Shown piece by piece: positions 7,650 through 15,116 of a stretch of 34,770 bases of DNA. The notes below the pieces were generated by a model, which worked only from the letters and a program-made list of their open reading frames with translations, was not told the DNA's origin and did not search any database. Location: assembly GCA_024275075.1 (NCBI GenBank), contig JAJRZU010000011.1:1-34770 (forward strand), given 5' to 3'. Position 1 is the stretch's first letter. Every line of letters starts with the position of its first letter. The DNA is from Deltaproteobacteria bacterium. GTDB taxonomy: Bacteria; Desulfobacterota; JAJRXV01. Made by a program: the position numbers and the translations under genes.

Positions 7650-7813
7650 TTGTTCAGGTGCGCTTTATTGCGCTTAATAGGGAAGAAGGTGCAAAACCTT
7701 CACGGTCCCGCCGCTGTAATTGGTACGAAAGCTTGATGTCGCCACTTGGCGTTACTGCCGGGGAAGGCTGAGCGAGTAGGTTAAACCATGAGTCAGAAGA
7801 CCTGCCTGTACAA
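7650..7813 (+). ncRNA. Cobalamin riboswitch
   Basis: The conserved elements occur in the expected order. The closing helix P1 pairs TTGTTCAGG (7650-7658) with CCTGTACAA (7805-7813), 8 of 9 pairs. Next come TTAATAGGGAA, the GGTGCAAAACC hairpin, CGGTCCCGCCGCTGTAA, then GCCACTTGG, CCGGGGAAGGC and the B12 box AGTCAGAAGACCTGCC (7791-7806). An intrinsic terminator follows at 7875-7910, which makes transcription attenuation the likely mode: adenosylcobalamin or another cobamide binds and turns off the downstream cobC-cobU-cobT-cobS genes and perhaps btuB. The genes downstream fit this role exactly. Confidence 0.93.
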
Positions 7814-7874
7814 GAAGTATCACTCTTTCGCGGAAAAGAGCCGGTACGGGTCAAGGGCCAAGAAACAGGGTGCA

Positions 7875-7910
7875 GTCCTTACTTTCATTTGAAGGTAAGG
7901 GCTTTTTTTT
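7875..7910 (+). terminator. Riboswitch expression-platform terminator
   Basis: GTCCTTACTTTC pairs with GAAGGTAAGGGC (12 bp including two G-T pairs) around the loop ATTT, followed by eight T (7903-7910). This is a strong rho-independent terminator about 60 bases after the riboswitch core and before the first cob gene. An antiterminator must involve the 7814-7874 linker; I did not resolve its pairing. Confidence 0.85.
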
Positions 7911-7924
7911 GGCTCAATGTCATG

Positions 7925-8014
7925 AACCACACAGAACACGGAGAAAAAAGTAGGGTGGACTGTGCCCACCAATAAAAACTCTGTGGTAGAAAGCTCTCTG
8001 TGCCCTCTGTGGTT
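7925..8014. repeat. CACAGAG-type element, copy 2
   Basis: The left end AACCACACAGAACACGGAG and the right end CTCTGTGCCCTCTGTGGTT are imperfect inverted repeats, giving an element of about 90 bp. In its middle GGTGGAC-TGT-GCCCACC (7954-7970) forms a separate small hairpin. It lies in the transcribed leader between the riboswitch terminator and cobC. No coding capacity is visible. Confidence 0.6.
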
Positions 8015-8043
8015 AAAAATATTTTTTTATCATAGGAGGTAAG

Positions 8044-8700
8044 ATGACGTGTCATAATAATGACAGGAGTTACGCGAATAGTGATTCAACCACGATTTAC
8101 CTGGTGAGGCACGCGCAGTCCGTGGCGAATGAGCGCAAGAGGTACACCGGCTGGCTTGACGTCCCGCTAAGCGATGAGGGTGTCAGGCAGGCCGAGCGCT
8201 GCCGTGACTATTTCAAGGATATCAAAATCGATAATGTCTACACGAGCACACTGCAAAGAGCGTATACGACAGCGCAGATTATATTCGATACGACAACTAA
8301 CATAGTCAGGTTAGATGAGTTTAAAGAGATAAACATCGGTGGGTTTGAGGACAAAACGCACGCTGAGCTGCTTTGCGAATACCCGGATATTTACAGCGGC
8401 TGGATCAGCGATCCGGTGATGAGCACACCGCCAGATGGCGAGACCCTGAACGATTTTTACGCCAGAACGATAGGCGGGCTGATCCGCAGCGTTACCGGTA
8501 AGAGTGTCGCGATCGTCACTCATGGCGGCGTGATCCGGTGCCTGATCCTCTACGCGCTCAGCATGAGGTTAAACGATATATGGAGGATAAAGGTGGATAA
8601 CTTATCTGTTTCTAAGATAGAGCTCTCAGGTAACAAAAGAGCGCTGACGCTGCTGAACGATACATGTCACCTAAAAGGCCAGCCAGTGGCTGATTCTTAG
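8044..8700 (+). CDS. cobC: Alpha-ribazole phosphatase-like histidine phosphatase (CobC)
   Basis: The 218-aa product belongs to the histidine phosphatase (phosphoglycerate mutase-like) superfamily. The nucleophile is His23 in YLVRHAQS, the second catalytic His is H160 in VTHGG, and TSTLQRAYTTA and PDGETLNDFYAR complete the pocket. The family is broad, but placement directly after a cobalamin riboswitch and before cobU, cobT and cobS makes it the phosphatase of nucleotide-loop assembly. It would remove the phosphate from alpha-ribazole 5'-phosphate or from cobalamin 5'-phosphate. AGGAGGT lies just ahead of the ATG. Sequence alone gives only a phosphatase; the cobamide role comes from context. 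Confidence 0.85.
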   Translation: MTCHNNDRSYANSDSTTIYLVRHAQSVANERKRYTGWLDVPLSDEGVRQAERCRDYFKDIKIDNVYTSTLQRAYTTAQIIFDTTTNIVRLDEFKEINIGGFEDKTHAELLCEYPDIYSGWISDPVMSTPPDGETLNDFYARTIGGLIRSVTGKSVAIVTHGGVIRCLILYALSMRLNDIWRIKVDNLSVSKIELSGNKRALTLLNDTCHLKGQPVADS

Positions 8701-8702
8701 GG

Positions 8703-8717
8703 CGGGCAACATGCCCG
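8703..8717. repeat. Small hairpin between cobC and cobU
   Basis: CGGGCA-ACA-TGCCCG is a perfect 6-bp hairpin starting three bases after the cobC stop. It lacks a T-tract. It resembles the hairpin at 9422-9434 and may affect message stability inside the operon. Confidence 0.4.
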
Positions 8718-8749
8718 TGATGTTTCTTCATTAAAAGAAGGGGTTTATT

Positions 8750-9292
8750 ATGCACCATAAAAAAGACGCGGATATGATTTTGATCACCGGCGGCGCCCGC
8801 TCGGGGAAGAGTTCCTTTGCCCTTGGGATGGCAAGGGCGACTGGCGGCGGCGTAACCAAAAGGGCGTTTGTCGCGACCGCGAAAGCAACTGACGATGAGA
8901 TGATAAAGCGGATAGAAAATCATAAAGCACAGCGTAAAGGTGAATTTGATACGTTTGAGGAGCATGAATATCTTGCGGGGTTGTTAGAATCCATCGCATA
9001 TATATATGATGTAATATTAATAGATTGCGTAACATTGTTCATAAATAACCTCATGTTTTACGGCAAGGCTGACGAGGAGATTGCAGATCATTTTGACAGT
9101 GTTATCAAAATAATAAAAGGGGCGGGCGCGAAAGTTATCATCGTGACTAACGAGGTCGGTCTTGGTATCGTTCCTGACAACCCGCTTGCGAGACGCTTTA
9201 TCGACCTGCAGGGGAAAGTGAACCAGCAGCTCGCCGCCTCATGTAGCGAGGTGTTCCTGATGACGTCAGGGATACCGGTAAAGATAAAATAA
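8750..9292 (+). CDS. cobU: Adenosylcobinamide kinase / guanylyltransferase CobU
   Basis: CobU phosphorylates adenosylcobinamide and then transfers GMP to give adenosylcobinamide-GDP, the substrate of CobS. The 180-aa product has the P-loop GGARSGKS at residues 14-21. The family motif RIENHKAQR follows, whose His is the guanylylation site in characterised CobU. DCVTLFINNLMF and VTNEVGLGIVPDNPLARRF complete the signature. Length and motif order match CobU. The start at 8750 is preceded by AAGGGG; an ATG eight codons later is the more usual family start. The stop codon merges with the left end of a CACAGAG element. Confidence 0.93.
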   Translation: MHHKKDADMILITGGARSGKSSFALGMARATGGGVTKRAFVATAKATDDEMIKRIENHKAQRKGEFDTFEEHEYLAGLLESIAYIYDVILIDCVTLFINNLMFYGKADEEIADHFDSVIKIIKGAGAKVIIVTNEVGLGIVPDNPLARRFIDLQGKVNQQLAASCSEVFLMTSGIPVKIK

Positions 9293-9398
9293 ACCACAGA
9301 GGGCACAGAGGATAGGCTTAATCACAGATATCACGGAGAAAAACTTTTTGAAACAACAATCTCTGTGTCCTCTGTGAGTACTCTGTGTCTCTGTGGTT
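9292..9398. repeat. CACAGAG-type element, copy 3
   Basis: Terminal inverted repeats AACCACAGAG (9292-9301) and CTCTGTGGTT (9389-9398) are perfect over 10 bp and bound an element of about 107 bp. CACAGAGG, CTCTGTG and CTCTGTGT units recur inside. It starts in the last base of the cobU stop codon and separates cobU from cobT. No open frame is present. Confidence 0.65.
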
Positions 9399-9421
9399 AA
9401 AAAATATTTTTTCAAATAAGA

Positions 9422-9434
9422 GGGCATAATGCCC
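9422..9434. repeat. Small hairpin upstream of cobT
   Basis: GGGCAT-A-ATGCCC is a perfect 6-bp inverted repeat with a single central base, about 90 bases before cobT. No T-tract follows. Its role is unknown. Confidence 0.35.
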
Positions 9435-9522
9435 AATAATTGTGCGCATACTCTAAGGGAATCATGAATATCGTTATTCAAAAAAGTAACTAATTATTAT
9501 AACAACTATTATGGGAGAACAG

Positions 9523-10581
9523 ATGGAATTTATAAGAGAAATAGTCAGTCAGATCAAAGGGGTAAGTGAAGATATAAGGGGAGATGTCCAGTCGCGCCTT
9601 AATAATCTCACGAAGCCGTTAGGGAGTCTTGGCAAGTTAGAGGATACCGCGAAGAGAGTTGCGTGTGCGCTCAATGACCCGAAAGCTGTTGTGCGCGGGA
9701 AGGCCGTTATAGTGTTCGCGTCGGATCACGGTATCACTGCCGAGGGCGTCAGCCTGTACCCGAAGGACGTGACAGCGCAGATGGTGTACAATTTCCTTTC
9801 TGGTGGCGCCGGTATAAACGTCCTTGCGCGCCACGTGGGAGCGGACGTGTTTATCGTGGATATCGGTGTCGATACCGATTTCGTGGACTCACCTGGTCTG
9901 TTGAACCGAAAGATAAGCAAGGGCACGAATAATATGCTGCTTGAGCCGGCGATGAGCGCAAAGGAGGCCGCATCCGCCATCAAAGCCGGTTATGACATAG
10001 CGGCTGATCTCATCAGCGAGGGCTATAACGTTATCGGGCTCGGTGAGATGGGTATCGGGAACACTACCGCCGCGAGCGCGGTCACGGCTGCGATAACCGG
10101 TCTGCCGCCGATGGATGTCACCGGTCGCGGCACCGGTATCGATGACGCTTCGCTACAACATAAAGCCGGTATAATCGAAAATGTCCTGCACCTGCACCGC
10201 CCTGTAGCAAATGACGGACTGGATCTCCTGCAAAAGGTCGGCGGCTTTGAGCTGGGCGGGATAGCCGGCGCCGTGCTCGCATGCGCCGCGGGAGGCGCCG
10301 TTGCGGTAATAGACGGCTTCATATCGACGGCGGGCGCGGCGATCGCGTATCTCATCGCACCAGAGTCCGGGGATTATATGATACCCTCCCATAATTCCGT
10401 CGAGGTCGGGCATAACAAACTGCTCGAATTTATGGGGCTGCTCCCCGTGCTGGATCTGGGGCTACGCTTAGGTGAAGGCACCGGCGCCGCTCTGTGCATG
10501 AACATAATAGAAGCATCATCGAAAATACTTAATGAAATGGCGACCTTCGAAAGCGCTGGCGTCTCAGAGGCTGAAAAATAA
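9523..10581 (+). CDS. cobT: Nicotinate-nucleotide:dimethylbenzimidazole phosphoribosyltransferase CobT
   Basis: CobT makes alpha-ribazole 5'-phosphate from nicotinate mononucleotide and a lower-ligand base such as dimethylbenzimidazole. The 352-aa product shows LTKPLGSLGKLE, VFASDHGITAEGVSLYPKDVTAQM, GIGNTTAASA and the C-terminal LGEGTGAAL, where Glu318 is the catalytic base. I prefer the ATG at 9523, with GGGAG five bases upstream, to the ATG at 9511, which lacks a ribosome binding site. The next gene, cobS, starts directly after the stop. The actual lower ligand cannot be read from the sequence; no bza or bluB gene is nearby, so the base is probably salvaged. Confidence 0.94.
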   Translation: MEFIREIVSQIKGVSEDIRGDVQSRLNNLTKPLGSLGKLEDTAKRVACALNDPKAVVRGKAVIVFASDHGITAEGVSLYPKDVTAQMVYNFLSGGAGINVLARHVGADVFIVDIGVDTDFVDSPGLLNRKISKGTNNMLLEPAMSAKEAASAIKAGYDIAADLISEGYNVIGLGEMGIGNTTAASAVTAAITGLPPMDVTGRGTGIDDASLQHKAGIIENVLHLHRPVANDGLDLLQKVGGFELGGIAGAVLACAAGGAVAVIDGFISTAGAAIAYLIAPESGDYMIPSHNSVEVGHNKLLEFMGLLPVLDLGLRLGEGTGAALCMNIIEASSKILNEMATFESAGVSEAEK

Positions 10582-11328
10582 ATGGGTATCTTAGGCGCTC
10601 TTAGCTTCCTCACTGTGATAAGGACAGGCAGTAGCGGGCGAATATATGACGGAAAAGAGGTCGCCGCATGGGGGCGCTGCTTCTTCTTTGTCGGCCTCCT
10701 TATCGGTGCGGCGGCCGGCGGCATAGACTACCTGCTGATGCAAAAGTTCGGCACACTGACAAGCAGCGTTTTTTGCGTGATGTTCATAGTGATCATCACC
10801 GGCGGCCTTCATATAGACGGGGTCGCGGACACTTTCGACGCGGCGTTCTCGATGAAAAGCGTGAAAGGGAAGCTCGCGATAATGAAACAAAGCTCTATCG
10901 GGGCGTTCGGCGCGGTCGCGGTCATCTTTGTGATAATCCTTAAGGTCACGCTCCTTGCGGAGATCACCGGTGCGGAGAGGTTCAAAGCGATCCTGATATT
11001 CCCGGCGATCAGCAGGGTCGCCCTGTTAGCGCCGGCATATATTTTCGATTATCCGAAAGATGCCGGTAAGGGCGCCGGGTTCGTAAAGAACATGACAGTC
11101 TCCATACTGCTGTTCGGAGTTATAACCGCCGCGGCGGTATTATATATCATCACAGGAAAGGAGGGCTTGGCATTACTATTATCAGCGATATTATTCAGCG
11201 CGCTTATCGCTTATATGTTCAGCAAAAAGATTTTTAACAAGAAAAAATTGGGCATCACCGGTGATGTCCTTGGCTGTATAAATGAATTGACGGAAATATT
11301 CGTATTATTTTGCATAAGTATACAGTAA
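10582..11328 (+). CDS. cobS: Adenosylcobinamide-GDP ribazoletransferase CobS
   Basis: CobS joins adenosylcobinamide-GDP and alpha-ribazole (phosphate) at the membrane, the final condensation of cobamide synthesis. The 248-aa product is strongly hydrophobic with about six membrane segments. It carries GGLHIDGVADTFDA (metal-binding aspartates, about residues 73-86) and MKQSSIGAFG, both typical of CobS. The ATG follows the cobT stop with no gap, so the two are translationally coupled. With CobC, CobU and CobT this completes the nucleotide loop from an imported cobinamide-type precursor. Confidence 0.93.
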   Translation: MGILGALSFLTVIRTGSSGRIYDGKEVAAWGRCFFFVGLLIGAAAGGIDYLLMQKFGTLTSSVFCVMFIVIITGGLHIDGVADTFDAAFSMKSVKGKLAIMKQSSIGAFGAVAVIFVIILKVTLLAEITGAERFKAILIFPAISRVALLAPAYIFDYPKDAGKGAGFVKNMTVSILLFGVITAAAVLYIITGKEGLALLLSAILFSALIAYMFSKKIFNKKKLGITGDVLGCINELTEIFVLFCISIQ

Positions 11329-11486
11329 AAGATTTCTGCGCGGCTTAAAACACTCCCTCTTTTGATGCGAGGAAGCCGAGCTATTCACAGTAATCCCCCG
11401 ATGATTAAGCATCAGGGCATTCTGTAAAAATTAAAAACAGGCGAGCCAAATTAAGAAACAGGCGAACCTGAAAAAAAGGAGGAGTA

Positions 11487-13313
11487 ATGAAAAAAATAGT
11501 TACATTTTGTAGTTTAATAGTATTGTTCACGGCTCTTGGCGTATTTGCTGACGAGTTGCCGGTGCTTGACCTTGATACTGTCGTAGTCACCGCAACCCGC
11601 TACGAGAAGCTCCTGAAGGATCTCCCGCAAAGCGTAACGGTGATCGATGAGGAAGAAGTGGAGAAGAGCATGGCGAACACGCTGCCGGAATTATTGAATG
11701 ATGTTACCGGTTTGCAGTTGCAAAATTACGGTTCCATAGGTGCGCAGACCTCTGTCTCGATGCGCGGTATGACATCTTCGCAGGTGCTTATACTGATCGA
11801 CGGCAGACCGGTAAACAAGTTCCAGGACGGCCTCGTTGACCTAAGCTCGATACCGGTGGACAATATCGCGTCGATAGAGATCGTACGCGGCGCGGCTTCC
11901 TCGCTCTACGGCTCGAGCGCGATGGGCGGCGTCATCAATATCATCACTAAAAAGGAGACGCCGAACAAGGTAGACGTATCTTACGGTACGTTTGAGACAT
12001 ACCGCACCAATATCGCGGTATCTGACAAAGCGGACGAGCTTGTATACACGCTTACCGCTTCTTATGACGTGTCAGAGGGCGACAGGGAAAACAGCGGGTA
12101 CTACGCGGCGAACGTGAACATTTACACCGGTAAAAAGCTCTCTGAATCGGTCAATGTCGATGTTCGGGCGGGCTGGTCAGATTCCACGCTTGGTATCCCG
12201 GGCATGGCCTCATACACAAGGGAGGATGACAAGCAGAGTATCGAAAAGAATTTTGTCGATATGGAGATCGCCCTGCCCGCTGGCGTGACCCTGAAAGGTT
12301 ACAGCGGTTACGATGTCATGGATGTTGACTGGGAGGACTGGATGGGTGAGATTAACCGCTCTACGCATAAGTACAGGGAGAGCGCCGCGGAGCTTACGGT
12401 ATCGCGCGATCTGGCTGAGAGCAACCACGCCGTTATCGGTGTCGAGTACCACGATTATCAGGCGAAGAGCACCAATACCGGTAGCCACTCGATGCAGCTT
12501 ATCTCGGGTTTCGGGCAGGATGAGGTCAAGATCGCGGACGCGGCGGTGATAACCATCGGCGGTCGGTACGACTCATACAGGGATATAGACCCGGAATTCT
12601 CACCTTCCGCCGCTCTGCTCGTGTACCTGCCGGGTGATACCGCGCTTAGGTTAAGCGCTGGTAAGTCGTTTCGCGTACCGACATTCAATGACCTGTACTG
12701 GGATGACCCGTACATGTCAGGTAACCCGGAGCTGAAGCCCGAGACAGGTACATCTTATGACGCGGGGATAGATACCCGTATCGCAAAGAACCTCTGGGTG
12801 CGTATCGGCGGTTTTTATAACGATGTGAAGGATATGATTATCTGGGCGCCGGTGGATCCGAACGATATATACTCCCCCTGGACGCTTTATAATATGAGTA
12901 GCGCGCGGATAAAAGGCGTCGAGACTGAGCTTAGGGTGAAGTTCCTTGAGTACGCCGAGCTCGATGTCGGTTATACCGCTTTGGATACGGAGAATAAGGA
13001 GACGGGCAGCGATGTCATCTACAAGCCGGACAATAAGGTCGATGCGAAACTTGGCGTTACGCTCGACAAGACATACTGCTCGCTATCACTTCAGCATATC
13101 GGTAAGCGCTACCATAACGACCCGGACAGCACCGGTACGAGGCTGCGTCTGGACCCGTACACCATTTACGGCGCGCAAGTATCGCACCAGATCACAAAAA
13201 CCGCGAAGCTCTATATAAAAGGCGAGAACCTTTTTGATAAAGAGTACGCGTTCTTTCAGGAGTACCCGATGCCCGGCGCGGCCTTCTATGGCGGCCTGAA
13301 GCTCACGTTCTAA
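11487..13313 (+). CDS. btuB: TonB-dependent outer-membrane receptor, BtuB-like
   Basis: The 608-aa product starts with a signal peptide (to about residue 21, VFADELP). A TonB box-like DTVVVTATR and a plug domain follow, with LLNDVTGLQLQNYG, SVSMRGM, VLILIDGRPVN, IVRGAASSLYGSSAMGGVINI. The rest is a 22-stranded-type barrel ending AFYGGLKLTF, with the terminal Phe used for outer-membrane insertion. GGAGG precedes the ATG. The size matches BtuB, and the position behind riboswitch-controlled cobC-U-T-S argues for corrinoid import. The 158-base gap after cobS contains no second riboswitch that I can see. No BtuFCD transporter is present. Another substrate is possible, because the family is broad. 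Confidence 0.8.
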   Translation: MKKIVTFCSLIVLFTALGVFADELPVLDLDTVVVTATRYEKLLKDLPQSVTVIDEEEVEKSMANTLPELLNDVTGLQLQNYGSIGAQTSVSMRGMTSSQVLILIDGRPVNKFQDGLVDLSSIPVDNIASIEIVRGAASSLYGSSAMGGVINIITKKETPNKVDVSYGTFETYRTNIAVSDKADELVYTLTASYDVSEGDRENSGYYAANVNIYTGKKLSESVNVDVRAGWSDSTLGIPGMASYTREDDKQSIEKNFVDMEIALPAGVTLKGYSGYDVMDVDWEDWMGEINRSTHKYRESAAELTVSRDLAESNHAVIGVEYHDYQAKSTNTGSHSMQLISGFGQDEVKIADAAVITIGGRYDSYRDIDPEFSPSAALLVYLPGDTALRLSAGKSFRVPTFNDLYWDDPYMSGNPELKPETGTSYDAGIDTRIAKNLWVRIGGFYNDVKDMIIWAPVDPNDIYSPWTLYNMSSARIKGVETELRVKFLEYAELDVGYTALDTENKETGSDVIYKPDNKVDAKLGVTLDKTYCSLSLQHIGKRYHNDPDSTGTRLRLDPYTIYGAQVSHQITKTAKLYIKGENLFDKEYAFFQEYPMPGAAFYGGLKLTF

Positions 13314-13328
13314 GCAGGACACAAACCC

Positions 13329-13376
13329 GCGGGAGGGCGCACGCTACAGTTCACCCTCCCGCATCTTTACCTTTTA
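13329..13376 (+). terminator. Terminator after btuB
   Basis: GCGGGAGGG (13329-13337) and CCCTCCCGC (13354-13362) form a perfect 9-bp stem with a 16-base loop, followed by a T-rich tail. It lies 15 bases after the btuB stop, between convergent genes, and ends the cobalamin locus. Confidence 0.75.
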
Positions 13377-13395
13377 TGAGTGGGACAATAAGTTA

Positions 13396-14700
13396 TTATG
13401 GTCTTACTAACCCGATCATGATCGCGTGTAGTGAGATTACTATGACGACGAAGATTGTACGCGCCATTTTTGGTGAGAGTAGCGGGAAACTGTAATCGAT
13501 GCTCTGTTTTTCACATGCTGACAGGCAGTCACCGCAGAGTGTACAGGTGTATGCCGGTTTTTTGCGCTCGATGTCTGAGGCCGACAGCGCGTCGTATTTG
13601 CAAAGCGGCGTGCAATCGCCGCACGAGTCGCATGTATCGTCGATGCGTACCCGAAACGGATTCAGTTTACCGGCGACTGTGGCGATTGCGCCGACCGGGC
13701 AGTAACCGGTACAATATGTCATCACACCGGTTTTACGTGACAAGAAGAGTATCACACCGACGCCGCCGAGACCGAAAATGCTTGCCAGACATGCCGCGTA
13801 GGAGGTTTTTGCGCCTAAGTAACGTAATAAGACAGCTGCGAGGATAATTATGGCGAGGATACCGAAGCGTACACTGTTGCGCCATTTTGGCATACTGTCC
13901 GGCGTCTTCTTGTTACATGCCGCGAGATTGTCAACCGCACCGAAATAACAGAGGAAACTGCACCACGCGGGTCCTGTCAAAATGAGCGAAGCCGCGAAGA
14001 GCGCCAGCAGTATCAGCCCGCCATTGTTGAATATCGGTTCCGCTACTATCAACAAAGGTACTGGAATTGTAAGGGCGCCACTTTGTAAAAAGCTGCTAAG
14101 CCCGAAGAGCCCGAGAACTAATTGCAGGAAGAACAACACCGAGAGGAAGAGCCATATTCTGCGGCGCAAGTACTGTGAGACGAGAATATTCGGCATAAAG
14201 TCCGCGAGTAATCCCGCGTATATTGCGAGCCAGAACGCTTCGATAAAGCTGGCGCCGAACAAAAAACGTTCAAATAAAAAAACTTTAAGTTTCACATCGA
14301 TAACAGCTATGTACGATAACGTGATAAAAGTCAGAAAGAACGCGATAGTCCCGGGTAGCGCCGCGTTCGCGTTCGCGGAGTACCTCTCCTTCATCTTCTT
14401 TGTTTTAAACAATAGCGACGAACACGCTGTGAATAGCGCGATTCCTGAGAGGATGATAAGCATCCTTGTTGCCGATTCGCCTGCTGCCTGCCTCCCTATC
14501 CAGATACCGTATGCAGTTGAGAGCCAGTCCAAACCCATAAAAAAGAGCAGAATCGAAAAGACTTTGACAATCCATTTTCTTTTGATCAGCAAGGCTAAGG
14601 GAGCCGAAACACACATTAGCGCCAGGCCGGGAATTTGAAAGCGGAGGAAATGAGCGCCCATCAGAAGGAATGAAAGGAATATCGGGATCAATCTATACAT
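13396..14700 (-). CDS. Polytopic membrane protein with 4Fe-4S clusters (NapH/YccM-like)
   Basis: The 434-aa product has about ten hydrophobic segments and then a cytoplasmic-type ferredoxin module. WCSFLCYFG (about residue 250) and CTGYCPVGAI (about 330) are the cysteine motifs found in NapH, NosR, CcoG and YccM relatives. The C-terminal part has two complete C-x2-C-x2-C-x3-C cluster sites, CDSCGDCTPLCK and CTLCGDCLSACE, and a last membrane helix. Relatives move electrons between quinol and periplasmic reductases, or mature redox enzymes; the partner here is not visible. The ATG at 14700 has AGGT ahead of it. It runs toward btuB and is not in its operon. The first 120 residues match no domain I recognise. 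Confidence 0.75.
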   Translation of the reverse strand: MYRLIPIFLSFLLMGAHFLRFQIPGLALMCVSAPLALLIKRKWIVKVFSILLFFMGLDWLSTAYGIWIGRQAAGESATRMLIILSGIALFTACSSLLFKTKKMKERYSANANAALPGTIAFFLTFITLSYIAVIDVKLKVFLFERFLFGASFIEAFWLAIYAGLLADFMPNILVSQYLRRRIWLFLSVLFFLQLVLGLFGLSSFLQSGALTIPVPLLIVAEPIFNNGGLILLALFAASLILTGPAWCSFLCYFGAVDNLAACNKKTPDSMPKWRNSVRFGILAIIILAAVLLRYLGAKTSYAACLASIFGLGGVGVILFLSRKTGVMTYCTGYCPVGAIATVAGKLNPFRVRIDDTCDSCGDCTPLCKYDALSASDIERKKPAYTCTLCGDCLSACEKQSIDYSFPLLSPKMARTIFVVIVISLHAIMIGLVRP

Positions 14701-14766
14701 TAACTACCTATTAACGAATATTACCAGAAATGTCAAATGAATTTATTCAGGCTTGCCTGTTTCTAT

Positions 14767-14813
14767 GGTTTAATCAAAAGAATTCCTCGCAGCTGAGTTG
14801 CGGGGTAGTTCAT
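14767..14813 (-). repeat. 47-bp dispersed repeat, copy B (inverted)
   Basis: This is the inverted partner of 2032-2078, matching 44 of 47 bases. All mismatches lie in the short central loop, while both flanks (ATGAACTACCCCGCA and the AT-rich tail with GAATTC) are unchanged. It sits upstream of the 4Fe-4S membrane protein gene. Confidence 0.75.
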
Positions 14814-14834
14814 CTATCCTTCCTCTCCAGCCGG

Positions 14835-14860
14835 GTCGGGTTGCGTATTTCTAACCCGAC
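14835..14860. repeat. Palindromic hairpin element
   Basis: GTCGGGTT (14835-14842) and AACCCGAC (14853-14860) form a perfect 8-bp stem with a 10-base loop. It follows copy B of the 47-bp repeat by about 20 bases and resembles REP-type hairpins. There is no T-tract. Confidence 0.55.
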
Positions 14861-15029
14861 GTTAGGTATACGTTTTCCACCCATGCCATGATTACATCAT
14901 AACATATCCGTCATTTGTTTCATTTGGCGCCACACCAATGTTTTGTCGTCAAAGAACGTCTTTACCGTCGGATTCTCACAGAGGTGCGCTTCGCGGGGTC
15001 GCTCCGCTTAATCCGACCTATCAACTAAT
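14861..15029. other. Intergenic region without recognised features
   Basis: This is the rest of the 416-base gap between the 4Fe-4S gene and glcF. I see no open frame with a ribosome binding site, no promoter close to consensus and no RNA gene. Confidence 0.45.
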
Positions 15030-15075
15030 AAAAACCACTGTCATTCCAGATTACAACCTCGGGAATGACAGTGGT
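15029..15075 (-). terminator. Terminator of the glcD-glcF operon
   Basis: ACCACTGTCATTCC (15034-15047) and GGAATGACAGTGGT (15062-15075) form a perfect 14-bp stem with a 14-base loop. Read on the minus strand the stem is followed by TTTTTATTAG. It lies about 40 bases after the glcF stop, in the right place and orientation for a rho-independent terminator. Confidence 0.75.
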
Positions 15076-15116
15076 CACCCGGGTTGAGGGGTGTGTAAGT
15101 CGTTTGCCGAGACACG

